Origin: Hyphomicrobiales bacterium
GTDB lineage: Bacteria > Pseudomonadota > Alphaproteobacteria > Rhizobiales > Rhizobiaceae
Assembly (NCBI GenBank): GCA_900472605.1
Contig: UCJD01000001.1
Span: forward strand, 62,001 to 126,000
Direction: 5' to 3'
Length of the DNA: 64,000 nt
The notes under the pieces are model-generated. The model saw only the letters and a list, made by a program, of their open reading frames with translations. It ran no database searches and was not told the DNA's origin. Shown one piece after another: positions 55,846-64,000 of this stretch; position 1 is the stretch's first letter; each line of letters begins with the position of its first letter. The position numbers were made by a program, and so were the translations under genes.

Positions 55846-57099
55846 ATGCAACCGCGCGATTTCCTCACAGACCTCTTCTCCGCTGCAGTCAAGGCGGCCG
55901 ACCCGCTCACGGGCATCACCGCCCATCTTCCGGCCAAGCCGAAGGGGCGAACGGTGGTGATCGGCGCGGGCAAGGGCGCCGCGCAGATGGCCCAGGCGCT
56001 TGAGACCGTCTGGGATGGCCAACTGGAGGGTGTCGTGGTGACGCGCTATGGCTATAGCTGCGAAACCCGAAACATCGAAATCCTTGAGGCCTCGCATCCC
56101 GTCCCTGATAGCGCCGGCCTCATAGCCTCGAAGCGGCTGATGGATGCGGTGAGCGGACTTGGCGAGGATGATCTCGTCATCGCGCTGATCTGTGGGGGAG
56201 GGTCCGCCCTGCTGCCGTCGCCGCCGGAGGGGCTGACGCTCGAAGACGAGATTGCCATGAACGAGATTCTGCTCGCCTCGGGCGCGCCGATCTCCTTGAT
56301 GAACGTGGTGCGCAAGCATCTCTCCACGATCAAAGGCGGCAGGCTGGCGGCGGCGACCAAGGCGCGGGTCGTCAGCATGGTCGTGTCTGATATTCCAGGC
56401 GACAACCCGGCCTATGTCGCTTCCGGCCCCACCGTTCCCGACCGATCGACGCGACACGATGCACTTGACATCATCGCGCAATACAAGATGCCGCTTCCGC
56501 AGGCTGCTCTTGATTTCCTGGCCACTCCCGCCGCCGATGCGCCGAGCCCGGATGATCCGGTGTTTAGCCGCCATGAACATCATGTGATCGCCTCTGCCGG
56601 CGTCTCGCTTGAGGCGGCGGCGGGGCTTGCCAGATCGCATGGGGTGGAAGCCGCCATCCTGTCGGATTCCATCGAAGGCGAATCGCGCGATGTCGCGTCG
56701 GTGCACGCGGCGATCGCCCGCGAAGTGCTTGCGAAAAACCGGCCGTTCCAAAAGCCGGTTGTTATCCTGTCCGGCGGCGAGACGACGGTCACGATTCGAG
56801 GCAAGGGCGGAAAGGGCGGCCGCAACGGCGAATTCGCCCTCGCCATGGCGCTGTCGATCCAGGGTCACGACATGCATGTGCTTGCCGCCGATACCGATGG
56901 CATCGATGGGTCCGAAGACAATGCCGGCGCGTTTGCCGACGGAAAGACGGTCGAACGATTGCGCGCCGCAGGACTTGATCCGCGCCGCCTGCTTGATGGC
57001 AACGATAGCTATAGCGGCTTTGCTGCTGTCGGCGACCTGTTCGAGACAGGCCCGACGGGAACCAATGTCAACGACTTCCGGGCGATCCTGATCCGTTAG
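55846..57099 (+). CDS. Glycerate 2-kinase (TtuD/GckA, MOFRL family)
   Basis: A 417-residue enzyme of the DUF4147/MOFRL family. Landmarks: [79 protein letters not shown] and AADTDGIDG. These proteins phosphorylate glycerate to 2-phosphoglycerate; older annotations call them hydroxypyruvate reductase. The start is ATG at 55846 ([10 protein letters not shown]). It follows the LacI gene by 20 bases, suggesting a shared message and a route from the sugar to glycerate. Confidence 0.88.
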   Translation: MQPRDFLTDLFSAAVKAADPLTGITAHLPAKPKGRTVVIGAGKGAAQMAQALETVWDGQLEGVVVTRYGYSCETRNIEILEASHPVPDSAGLIASKRLMDAVSGLGEDDLVIALICGGGSALLPSPPEGLTLEDEIAMNEILLASGAPISLMNVVRKHLSTIKGGRLAAATKARVVSMVVSDIPGDNPAYVASGPTVPDRSTRHDALDIIAQYKMPLPQAALDFLATPAADAPSPDDPVFSRHEHHVIASAGVSLEAAAGLARSHGVEAAILSDSIEGESRDVASVHAAIAREVLAKNRPFQKPVVILSGGETTVTIRGKGGKGGRNGEFALAMALSIQGHDMHVLAADTDGIDGSEDNAGAFADGKTVERLRAAGLDPRRLLDGNDSYSGFAAVGDLFETGPTGTNVNDFRAILIR

Positions 57100-57262
57100 G
57101 TGAAGAGCCGAAATCTGATCCGGTGCCGTGCCCTGCGTTTCCGCTTGAGCGCCGGTGCAAAGGCGGTGCGAATTTTTTTCGTGCTGCGCTGCGGCGCAGC
57201 CGGCGTTAAAGCCCCGCATTTGCAGATGTTTTCCGCAGCAATTTTTGTCTGATCACGTGGGA

Positions 57263-57306
57263 TTGACAGCGAGAAACGTTTCCGCTTAGTATCGTAAACG
57301 TTTACG
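57263..57306 (+). promoter_or_regulatory. LacI-type controlled promoter of the sugar island
   Basis: TTGACA at 57263-57268 and TAGTAT at 57287-57292 are 18 bp apart, a good vegetative promoter. GAAACGTTTC (57273-57282) lies in the spacer, and the 14-bp perfect palindrome CGTAAACGTTTACG (57293-57306) lies at the expected RNA start. Both have the central CG symmetry of LacI/GalR operators. Repression by the LacI protein at 54788-55825 is the simple reading. Confidence 0.82.
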
Positions 57307-57353
57307 GGACAAGTTTCGGGAGGAAAGCCGGAAACTGTCCACGGGAGGAAATC

Positions 57354-58388
57354 GTGACATTGAATGCCGTTCTCTGCGGTTGCGGAGCCATGTCCAAGGG
57401 CTGGTTGCGCGCCATCAAGGAAACCCCGGCTCTCGCAGCCGAGATCGAGGTCAAGGGCCTCGTCGACGTCAATCCTGCGGCGGCTGAGAAGCTCGCCGAG
57501 GAGTTTGGTTTGAGCGGTGCCGTGATCGGTACTGATCTCGCCGACGTCATCGCAAAATCAAAAGCCGATATCGTTTTCGACGTGGTCATCCCGACCGCGC
57601 GCTTCAACGTGGTGTCGACGGCGCTGAAAGCCGGTTGCCATGTGCTAAGCGAAAAGCCGATGGCAACCTCGCTTGCCGAGGGTGCCGCGCTGATCGATCT
57701 CGCAGCGGAGACCGGCAAAATCCACGCCATCATTCAGAACCGCCGCTTCATCTCCGGTGTGCGCCGCATGCGACGCTTCGTTGAAAGCGGCGCGCTCGGG
57801 GAGCTGACAGGCATTCATTGCGATTTCTTCCTGGCGCCGCACTTCGGCGGCTTCCGCGAAGAGATGCAGAACGTGCTGCTGCTCGACATGGCGATCCACA
57901 CCTTCGACGCTGCCCGCTTCGTTGCCGATAAGAAGCCGCTGGCGGTCTACTGCGTCGAGCGCAATCCCAAAGGGTCCTGGTACCAGCACGGCGCTTCTGC
58001 CAACGCGACTTTCGAATTTGCCGATGACGTCGTCTTCACCTATCGCGGTTCGTGGTGCGCGGAAGGCGAACGTACAAGCTGGGAAAGCCAGTGGCGCCTC
58101 GTCGGCTCGAAGGGAATGCTGACTTGGGACGGCGAAGAGGGCTTCAAAGCCGCCACCGCGGGCCAGGAGCAGGGGCTGCTGCACGGCTTCACGCCGGTCG
58201 AGGTTCCCGCGCCTGAGCACGACGAAGAGACGCATGGGCATGCCAGCGTGATCGCGAGCTTCGTCGAGGCGATCAAGACGGGCAAGCGCCCGGAAACGGC
58301 AAGTTCCGACAACATCAGAAGCCTCGCCATGGTCTTCGGCGCGATCGAGAGCGCCAAGACCGGCAAGCGTATTGAAATTTCAGCATAA
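57354..58388 (+). CDS. Gfo/Idh/MocA-family oxidoreductase
   Basis: A 344-residue NAD(P)-dependent sugar dehydrogenase-type protein. The N-terminal Rossmann part starts LNAVLCGCGAMSKGWLRAI, with the dinucleotide-linked motif SEKPMATSLAEG at about 99-110 (catalytic-region Lys of the EKP motif) and a C-terminal alpha/beta domain with DMAIHTFDAARF (His of the active site). The start is GTG at 57354 after GGGAGGAA. It is first in the operon behind the LacI-type promoter. The substrate is unknown; sugars, inositols and 3-keto-glycosides are typical. Confidence 0.88.
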   Translation: MTLNAVLCGCGAMSKGWLRAIKETPALAAEIEVKGLVDVNPAAAEKLAEEFGLSGAVIGTDLADVIAKSKADIVFDVVIPTARFNVVSTALKAGCHVLSEKPMATSLAEGAALIDLAAETGKIHAIIQNRRFISGVRRMRRFVESGALGELTGIHCDFFLAPHFGGFREEMQNVLLLDMAIHTFDAARFVADKKPLAVYCVERNPKGSWYQHGASANATFEFADDVVFTYRGSWCAEGERTSWESQWRLVGSKGMLTWDGEEGFKAATAGQEQGLLHGFTPVEVPAPEHDEETHGHASVIASFVEAIKTGKRPETASSDNIRSLAMVFGAIESAKTGKRIEISA

Positions 58389-58399
58389 GGATTGAGATT

Positions 58400-59302
58400 G
58401 TGAGCAACCCAGCCAAGTCCATTCGCATCGGAACCATGGTCAGCGCGTCGAAGGGCGGCGCCGACAAGCGGATCGGCCAGATCGCCGATATGGGCTTCGA
58501 GAGCTTCGAGCCCTTCTTCTGGCAGACGACCAATGGCCAGAACCTCGCCGACCTCGGAAAGCGTTGCGTAGATGCCATCGGTGACCGCGACATCACCATT
58601 TCGACGCTCGGCATGTTCGGCAACCCGCTCGAAACGACCGATATCGATCTCGACACGCTTCAGGGGTGGAAGGATTGCATCGACAACGCGCATCACTTCG
58701 GCGCCACCTGCGTTGCCGGCTTCACCGGCCGTATTCGCAACAAGCCGCTGACTGACAGCCTGCCGCGCTACAAGGAAATCTGGAGCGAGCTCGCCAAGCG
58801 CGCTGCCGACAAGGGCGTCAGGATCGCTTTCGAAAACTGCGCGATGGACGGCAACTGGCAGTCTGGTGACTGGAACATCGCGCACAATCCGGATGCCTGG
58901 GAGCTGATCTTCAACGAGACGCCTGACGACAATATCGGCATCGAATGGGAGCCGTGCCATCAGATGGTCTATCTGATCGAGCCGCTGCCGCAGATCCGCA
59001 AGTGGGCGTCGAAAATTTTCCACGTTCACGGCAAGGATGCAACGATCCGCTGGGATGTCATCAAGGAGCATGGCATCTTCGGTAAGGAGAAGTTCGTGTT
59101 CATGCGTACACCTGGTTTCGGCGACAGCAACTGGACTGACATTATTTCGGAACTGCGCCTCGCCGGTTGGTCTGGCTCGATCGACATCGAAGGCTGGCAT
59201 GATCCGGTCTATCGCGACGCGCTCGAAATGACAGGTCAGGTTCACGCGTTGAACCATCTGAAGCATGCCCGGGGCGGCGACTTCGTCGTCGATCCGGTTT
59301 GA
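58400..59302 (+). CDS. Sugar phosphate isomerase/epimerase-family TIM-barrel protein
   Basis: A 300-residue protein of the AP-endonuclease-2-like TIM-barrel superfamily. Metal-site segments: RIAFENCAMDGNW, IGIEWEPCHQMVY, KIFHVHGKDATI and GSIDIEGWHDPVYRDAL, each with the expected Glu, His or Asp. The start is GTG at 58400 with AAGGATTGAG before it. It is encoded 11 bases after the oxidoreductase. The pair commonly works on keto-sugars or keto-glycosides; the exact reaction is not readable from sequence. Confidence 0.85.
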   Translation: MSNPAKSIRIGTMVSASKGGADKRIGQIADMGFESFEPFFWQTTNGQNLADLGKRCVDAIGDRDITISTLGMFGNPLETTDIDLDTLQGWKDCIDNAHHFGATCVAGFTGRIRNKPLTDSLPRYKEIWSELAKRAADKGVRIAFENCAMDGNWQSGDWNIAHNPDAWELIFNETPDDNIGIEWEPCHQMVYLIEPLPQIRKWASKIFHVHGKDATIRWDVIKEHGIFGKEKFVFMRTPGFGDSNWTDIISELRLAGWSGSIDIEGWHDPVYRDALEMTGQVHALNHLKHARGGDFVVDPV

Positions 59303-59369
59303 TGATGTCGCGGCCGGCAAGGAGGAATTGCCGGCCTACGATCTAGGATAACCACAAAGGAGGAGAACC

Positions 59370-60602
59370 ATGGCTATCCGTAAATTTGCAATGATCGGCG
59401 CACTCGCGCTGGCGGGCGTGTCGCTCTTCGGCCTAGCCGCCAAGGCCGAAGACGTCACCCTCACTCTCTGGTCGCTCGACCGCGACATTCAGCCGGCGCC
59501 GAACCTGATCAAGGAATTCAACGATCAGAACAACGGCATCAAGATCGAATATCGCCAGATCCAGTTCGACGATGTCGTCAGCGAATCCATGCGCGCGTTT
59601 TCGACCGGCAAGGCGCCCGACATCATCGCCATCGATAACCCGAACCACGCGATGTTCGCCGCCCGCAAGGCATTCCTCGACCTGACTGACATGATCGCCA
59701 AGTCGACCGTGATCAAGCCCGAGAACTACTTCCCCGGTCCGCTGAAGTCGGCCACCTGGGATGGCAAGCTTTACGGCGTGCCGAAGGCGACCAACACCAT
59801 CGCGCTCTACTATAACAAGGACATGTTCAAGGCTGCCGGCCTCGATCCGGAAAAGCCGCCGCAGACCTGGGACGAACTGGTCGCGGACGCCAAGAAGCTG
59901 ACTGATCCTTCGAAAAACGTCTATGGCCTGACCTTCTCGGCCAAGGCTAACGAGGAAGGCACCTTCCAGTTCCTCCCCTGGGCGCAGATGGGCGGCGCGA
60001 CGTACAAGACGATCAACGCCGACGGCGCGGTGAAGGCGCTGACGGTCTGGAAGCAAATCATGGACGAGAAGCTTGCTTCTCCCGATACGCTGACCCGCAG
60101 CCAGTGGGACGCGACCGCGACTTTCAACGCCGGCAACGCGGCCATGGCCATCTCCGGTCCGTGGGAAATCGACCGCATGCTGACCGACGCGAAGTTCGAC
60201 TGGGGCACGGCCCTGCTGCCTGTCCCGCAGGAAGGCGCGCCGCGGTCTTCAGCCATGGGCGACTACAACTGGGCAATCTTCTCCAGCTCCAAGCATCCGG
60301 CGGAAGCCTTCAAGGCGCTCGAGTTCTTCGCCTCGAAGGACGACACGATGTACCAGAAGTTCGGCCAGCTGCCGGCTCGCTCCGACATCGCCATCCCGCC
60401 GACCGGCAACAAGCTGAAGGACGATGCGCTGAAGACCTTCGTCGAGCAGCTGAAATATGCCCAGCCGCGCGGTCCGTCGCCGGAGTGGCCGAAGATCTCC
60501 AAGGCTATCCAGGATGCGATCCAGGCCGCTCTCGCCGGCCAGATGTCGCCCAAGGACGCGCTCGATCAGGCCGCCGAGAAGATCAAGGCCGTCGAGAATT
60601 GA
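59370..60602 (+). CDS. Extracellular sugar-binding protein (family 1)
   Basis: A 410-residue periplasmic binding protein of MalE/UgpB type. Signal peptide up to GLAAKAED; then [46 protein letters not shown], and [14 protein letters not shown], the usual landmarks. GGAGGAG precedes the ATG. It is the substrate-catching part of the importer with the next three genes. A 143-base hairpin-rich gap follows. Confidence 0.93.
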   Translation: MAIRKFAMIGALALAGVSLFGLAAKAEDVTLTLWSLDRDIQPAPNLIKEFNDQNNGIKIEYRQIQFDDVVSESMRAFSTGKAPDIIAIDNPNHAMFAARKAFLDLTDMIAKSTVIKPENYFPGPLKSATWDGKLYGVPKATNTIALYYNKDMFKAAGLDPEKPPQTWDELVADAKKLTDPSKNVYGLTFSAKANEEGTFQFLPWAQMGGATYKTINADGAVKALTVWKQIMDEKLASPDTLTRSQWDATATFNAGNAAMAISGPWEIDRMLTDAKFDWGTALLPVPQEGAPRSSAMGDYNWAIFSSSKHPAEAFKALEFFASKDDTMYQKFGQLPARSDIAIPPTGNKLKDDALKTFVEQLKYAQPRGPSPEWPKISKAIQDAIQAALAGQMSPKDALDQAAEKIKAVEN

Positions 60603-60615
60603 TGCATCAGGGCAA

Positions 60616-60723
60616 GCGGAGCGTGCGCGACGCGCTCCGCCTGTCCGACCCCAATGGCGTTTTCGCCATCCCACCGTTTCCTCCCGGCAGGGGCTGTCTT
60701 CCGCGCAAGCGCCAGGCAGCCCC
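60616..60723 (+). terminator. Two hairpins between binding-protein and permease genes
   Basis: GCGGAGCG (60616-60623) pairs with CGCTCCGC (60633-60640). A second, longer structure has GGGGCTG (60690-60696) pairing with CAGCCCC (60717-60723), with GCGC-AA-GCGC inside. Neither has a T run. They probably stabilise the binding-protein message or reduce read-through, as after rhaS. Confidence 0.55.
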
Positions 60724-60745
60724 GTTCGGAGCTTAAGGGGTATCC

Positions 60746-61648
60746 ATGAAGAGGCTTTTTTCCAGCATCACCGACGGGCGCGGTTTCGACATAACGCTTG
60801 TCGCCTTTCCGCTCGTCTTCCTGTTCGTGCTCGCGGGCCTGCCGCTCGTCTACAACATCGTCATGAGTTTCCAGGAGGTCGACATGTTCAGCCTCGGGAC
60901 CTTCGTGCGCCCCTTCGTCGGTTTCAAGAACTATGTCGATCTGTTCAAGCAGCCCGAAACGCTGCCGATCATCTATAACACCCTGCTGTTCGTCGTCGGC
61001 TCGATCGCCGGCCAGTTCCTGATCGGTTTCGGCTTGGCGCTGTTCTTCTGGGTGAATTTTCCCGGCGCCTCCTGGCTGCGCGGCCTGTTTCTCGTCTCCT
61101 GGGTCATGCCCGGCCTCGTCGTCGGAGCGATCTGGAACTGGGTTCTCTCGGGCGATTTCGGCGTTCTCAATTTCATCCTGCGTGAGAGTGGCCTGATCAG
61201 CAGCAACATCTTCTGGCGCTCGGACCCCAATTTCTCGCTCTGGGCTGTCGTCATCGCCAATATCTGGCTCGGTACGTCGTTCAACATGATCCTGCTCTCC
61301 GTCGGCCTTTCTTCCATCCCCGGCGATCTCTACGAAGCGGCAGAACTGGATGGCGCAAATGCGTGGCAGCGTTTCTGGACGATCACGCTTCCAATGATGC
61401 GTTCTACGATCGGCGCTATCGTCTCGCTGGGCTTGATCTTCACGCTGCAGCAGTTCGACCTGTTTGCGGCCATCACCGATGGCGGGCCGAACAATTCGTC
61501 CAACGTCACGCAATACTGGGCATGGGATCTTTCCTTCCGGCAATATGACTTCGGTAAGGGCGCCACGATCTCCGTCATCATGATCGTCTTCGTGATGTTC
61601 GCTTCGATCGTCTATGTCCGGTCGACAAAACATGAGGTGCGCGGATGA
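60746..61648 (+). CDS. Sugar ABC transporter permease (MalF/UgpA type)
   Basis: A 300-residue inner-membrane protein with six helices. The ATPase-contact loop reads YEAAELDGANAWQRFWTITLPMM, the family EAA motif. Ends by overlapping the next permease gene by 4 bases (ATGA). Confidence 0.92.
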   Translation: MKRLFSSITDGRGFDITLVAFPLVFLFVLAGLPLVYNIVMSFQEVDMFSLGTFVRPFVGFKNYVDLFKQPETLPIIYNTLLFVVGSIAGQFLIGFGLALFFWVNFPGASWLRGLFLVSWVMPGLVVGAIWNWVLSGDFGVLNFILRESGLISSNIFWRSDPNFSLWAVVIANIWLGTSFNMILLSVGLSSIPGDLYEAAELDGANAWQRFWTITLPMMRSTIGAIVSLGLIFTLQQFDLFAAITDGGPNNSSNVTQYWAWDLSFRQYDFGKGATISVIMIVFVMFASIVYVRSTKHEVRG

Positions 61649-62472
61649 GCGATACCAACCGCAACCGCCTGATGCTCTTTATCGCGATCGTTCTGGCGGC
61701 AATCTATCTCTTCCCGCTCTACTGGATGTACATCACCGCACTGAAAAGCGGCTCCGAGATGTTCGCCAATCCACCGAGCTTCTGGCCGTCCTCACCGCAA
61801 TGGGGCACCTACGCCTACGTGTGGGAAAGCCGGAACATGGGGCGCTATCTCTGGAACTCGGTCGTCATTGCCTTCGGCTCCGTAGCGTTGATCACCGTGC
61901 TCGGCGTCGGCTGTGCTTATGTGCTGGCGCGCTATCGCAACATGTGGGTGGATATCGGCCTGTTCCTCATCCTGATGCTGCAGGTCCTGCCGGCATCGTT
62001 GATGATCACGCCGATCTTCGTGGGCTTCTCGCAGTTCGGCCTGCTCGACTATCCGCGCTTTGCTGTGATCCTGGCGATCGCCGCGAAAAGCATGCCGTTC
62101 TTCGTGGTGCTTGTGCGCGCCACCTTCATGGCCGTCCCGATGGAACTTGAGGAAGCGGCACTCGTCGACGGCAACTCCCGCTTCGGCGCCTTCTTCAACA
62201 TCGTGCTGCCGCTTGCCCGCAACGGCATCCTCGTCAGCGCGATCCTGATCTTCATGCAGGCCTTCGGCGAGTTCGTCTATTCGAAATCGATGATCCAGGA
62301 AGCAGAGCTTCAGCCCGCCAGCGTCGGCCTCAACTCCTTCATGGGGCCGAACACCAGCGAGTGGAACAACATCATGGCCTACGCCACGATGTATGTGACG
62401 CCCGTTCTCGCCATCTTCGTTCTCTTACAGCGCCGCATCGTATCCGGCCTCACCTCTGGAGCCCTCAAATGA
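61645..62472 (+). CDS. Sugar ABC transporter permease (MalG/UgpE type)
   Basis: A 275-residue six-helix permease, partner of the previous one. EAA loop: LEEAALVDGNSRFGAFFNIVLPLA. Early segment LFPLYWMYITALKSGSEM is typical of MalG types. It overlaps both neighbours by 4 bases. Confidence 0.92.
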   Translation: MSDTNRNRLMLFIAIVLAAIYLFPLYWMYITALKSGSEMFANPPSFWPSSPQWGTYAYVWESRNMGRYLWNSVVIAFGSVALITVLGVGCAYVLARYRNMWVDIGLFLILMLQVLPASLMITPIFVGFSQFGLLDYPRFAVILAIAAKSMPFFVVLVRATFMAVPMELEEAALVDGNSRFGAFFNIVLPLARNGILVSAILIFMQAFGEFVYSKSMIQEAELQPASVGLNSFMGPNTSEWNNIMAYATMYVTPVLAIFVLLQRRIVSGLTSGALK

Positions 62473-63539
62473 CCAATCAGATCGAGCTCAGCGGCGTCAA
62501 CAAGCATTATGGTGCCTTTCATGCGCTGAAGAACATCAACCTTGAGATCGCCAAGGGCAGCTTCGTCGCGCTCGTCGGCCCATCGGGCTGTGGCAAGTCC
62601 ACCTTGCTGCGCTCGCTTGCCGGCCTGGAAAGCATCTCCGAAGGCGATCTGAAAATCGCCGGCGAGCTGATGAACAACGTGCCGCCGCGCAAGCGCGATG
62701 TGGCAATGGTCTTCCAGTCCTACGCGCTTTATCCGCATATGACGGTCGAGGAAAACCTGACCTACAGCCTGCGCATCCGCGGCGTCGCCAAGGCCGAGGC
62801 CAAGAAGGCCGCGGCCGACGTTGCGGCAACCACAGGGCTTTCCAACCTGCTCAAGCGCTACCCGCGCGAGCTCTCGGGCGGCCAGCGGCAGCGCGTGGCC
62901 ATGAGCCGCGCCATCATCCGTCATCCCAAGGCATTCCTGTTCGATGAACCGCTGTCGAACCTCGATGCGGCGCTGCGCGTTCACATGCGCAAGGAAATCC
63001 GCGCGCTGCACGACCGGCTCGGCGCAACCTCGGTCTACGTCACCCACGACCAGATCGAGGCGATGACGATGGCCGACCACGTCGTCGTCATGCGCGAGGG
63101 TGTCATCGAGCAGCAGGGCAAGCCGCTCGAGCTCTACGATACGCCGGCCAACAAGTTCGTCGCCGGGTTCATCGGCTCGCCGGCGATGAATTTCATTCCT
63201 GGTGTGGTGCAGGCAGATGGAAGTGGCCTCGCGATCGATCTCGGAACAGTCAAACATACGCTGCCGAGCAATCGTCAGCTCCAGCCGGGCCGCAAGGTGA
63301 CCGTCGGCATCCGACCGGAGCATATCGGCGTCACCGCGACAGGGCAGGGAACGTTCGACATCCCCGTTGATGTTGTAGAGTCCACCGGCTCGGCCACCTT
63401 CATTACGGCGGCGACGACTCCCGAACTGACGATCGTCGAAACCGGCCGCAGTACCGCTCGCGGCGGCGAGGCGATCGGCATGACCATTGATCCCGCACAG
63501 CTGCATCTGTTCGACGACGCGACTGGCGTTCGTATCTGA
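62469..63539 (+). CDS. Sugar ABC transporter ATPase (UgpC/MsmK type)
   Basis: A 356-residue ATPase. Walker A GPSGCGKST at 37-45, signature LSGGQRQRVAMSRA, Walker B FLFDEPLSNLD, H-loop THDQIEAMTMADHV, and a C-terminal TOBE domain (about 235-356) for regulation. The start ATG at 62469 overlaps the permease stop. It ends the operon before a strong hairpin. Confidence 0.93.
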   Translation: MTNQIELSGVNKHYGAFHALKNINLEIAKGSFVALVGPSGCGKSTLLRSLAGLESISEGDLKIAGELMNNVPPRKRDVAMVFQSYALYPHMTVEENLTYSLRIRGVAKAEAKKAAADVAATTGLSNLLKRYPRELSGGQRQRVAMSRAIIRHPKAFLFDEPLSNLDAALRVHMRKEIRALHDRLGATSVYVTHDQIEAMTMADHVVVMREGVIEQQGKPLELYDTPANKFVAGFIGSPAMNFIPGVVQADGSGLAIDLGTVKHTLPSNRQLQPGRKVTVGIRPEHIGVTATGQGTFDIPVDVVESTGSATFITAATTPELTIVETGRSTARGGEAIGMTIDPAQLHLFDDATGVRI

Positions 63540-63547
63540 AGAAACAA

Positions 63548-63575
63548 GGCAGCGGCGGCATCGGCCGCCGCTGCC
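63548..63575. terminator. Hairpin between convergent genes
   Basis: GGCAGCGGCGGC (63548-63559) and GCCGCCGCTGCC (63564-63575) form a perfect 12-bp GC stem with a 4-base loop. It lies between the ATPase end and the aldo/keto reductase end, so it can serve both. No T run follows. Confidence 0.65.
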
Positions 63576-63581
63576 TGATGA

Positions 63582-64000
63582 CTACCGCCCGCCTTCGAGC
63601 TTGCGGTGCCGCTGGTTCGTGCCGCCAACACCATAGGGATAGTCGAAGGGGCGCGGTGCGCTGATCTCGGTGAGATGGCGCATTTCATCGTCGGATAGGC
63701 TGATCTTCGCCGCACCAAGGTTGTCCGCCAATTGCTCCGTCGTGCGCGCGCCCAGGATGACCGATGTCACGGCTGGCCTTGCCACGGTCCAGGCGAGTGC
63801 TACCTGCACCATGCTGCAGCCCTTGGACTTGGCGATGTCCTCCACCGCCCCGATGATGTCCCAGGTCCGTTCCTGCGCGTTTCTCTGGTCGTAGGATTCC
63901 ATGCCGCGTTTCGGATTTTCCCCAAGCCGGGTCGCGCCCGTCGGCATCTGGTCACGGCGGTATTTGCCGGTCAGCCACCCACCGCCAAGAGGCGACCACG
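63582..64000 (-). CDS. Aldo/keto reductase, C-terminal part (runs off the right edge)
   Basis: The minus-strand frame is open from the window edge to the stop at 63582. It reads WSPLGGGWLTGKYRRDQMPTG from the edge on, then GCSMVQVALAWTVARPAVTSVILGARTTEQLADNL, and SLSDDEMRHLTEIS, which are the typical last 140 residues of NADPH-dependent aldo/keto reductases. An internal Met at 63947 is not the start. The N-terminal catalytic tetrad lies outside the window. The substrate is unknown; it may or may not belong to the neighbouring sugar genes. Confidence 0.85.
   Translation of the reverse strand, partial: WSPLGGGWLTGKYRRDQMPTGATRLGENPKRGMESYDQRNAQERTWDIIGAVEDIAKSKGCSMVQVALAWTVARPAVTSVILGARTTEQLADNLGAAKISLSDDEMRHLTEISAPRPFDYPYGVGGTNQRHRKLEGGR

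Overview
The window reads as part of a Rhizobiaceae-type alphaproteobacterial genome (Rhizobium/Agrobacterium/Ensifer group). This rests on the layout of the L-rhamnose locus (rhaDI divergent from rhaRSTPQUK, with a rhamnose ABC importer that has its own kinase and mutarotase), the aerobic cobF-cobM set of Pseudomonas denitrificans type, an ExoF-like exopolysaccharide exporter, and GC-rich third codon positions. The exact species cannot be told by eye. No rRNA, tRNA, CRISPR array, insertion sequence or phage gene was seen.

Layout. (1) 1-2.3 kb: the 5' part of a chemoreceptor gene and a secreted SMP-30-type protein. (2) 2.3-14.2 kb: L-rhamnose uptake and breakdown. RhaS/T/P/Q import the sugar, RhaU interconverts anomers, RhaI isomerises, RhaK phosphorylates, and the RhaD aldolase-dehydrogenase fusion yields DHAP and an oxidised lactaldehyde product. 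RhaR (DeoR family) probably acts at repeated AAACGAT sites between rhaD and rhaR. A yqaE/Pmp3 gene broken by one in-frame stop lies antisense between rhaD and rhaI. (3) 14.3-20.6 kb: surface polysaccharide export: a tyrosine kinase, a Wzz-like co-polymerase, an ExoF-like outer-membrane protein and a Wzx-type flippase. (4) 20.6-24.2 kb: small periplasmic and membrane copper-handling proteins, a HupE-like permease and a stand-alone receiver. (5) 24.5-32.1 kb: alpha-2-macroglobulin plus PBP1C, an envelope-defence pair. (6) 32.1-37.4 kb: a copper P-type ATPase behind a clear CueR-type promoter with its MerR regulator, then an ECF sigma/anti-sigma pair and a BAX-inhibitor-like protein. (7) 37.5-44.6 kb: cobF-G-H-I-J, cobK on the other strand, cobL-M, for the corrin ring. 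(8) 45.2-49.8 kb: a LuxR-type regulator with a degenerate receiver, a fatty-acid-hydroxylase-family enzyme, an EamA transporter, and a gene-poor AT-rich stretch. (9) 49.8-54.7 kb: a polyprenyl-phosphate sugar transferase followed by rmlB-D-A-C for dTDP-L-rhamnose. (10) 54.8-63.5 kb: a LacI-regulated sugar island (regulator, glycerate kinase, oxidoreductase, TIM-barrel enzyme, binding protein, two permeases, ATPase). The window ends inside an aldo/keto reductase gene.

The genes join up in several ways. Rhamnose is both consumed (region 2) and made as an activated sugar (region 9), and the latter probably feeds the polysaccharide built by regions 3 and 9. Copper is handled in two places: periplasmic proteins and export. 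The least explained parts are the gene-poor 48.1-49.8 kb stretch, the pseudo-receiver regulator and the substrate of the LacI island.
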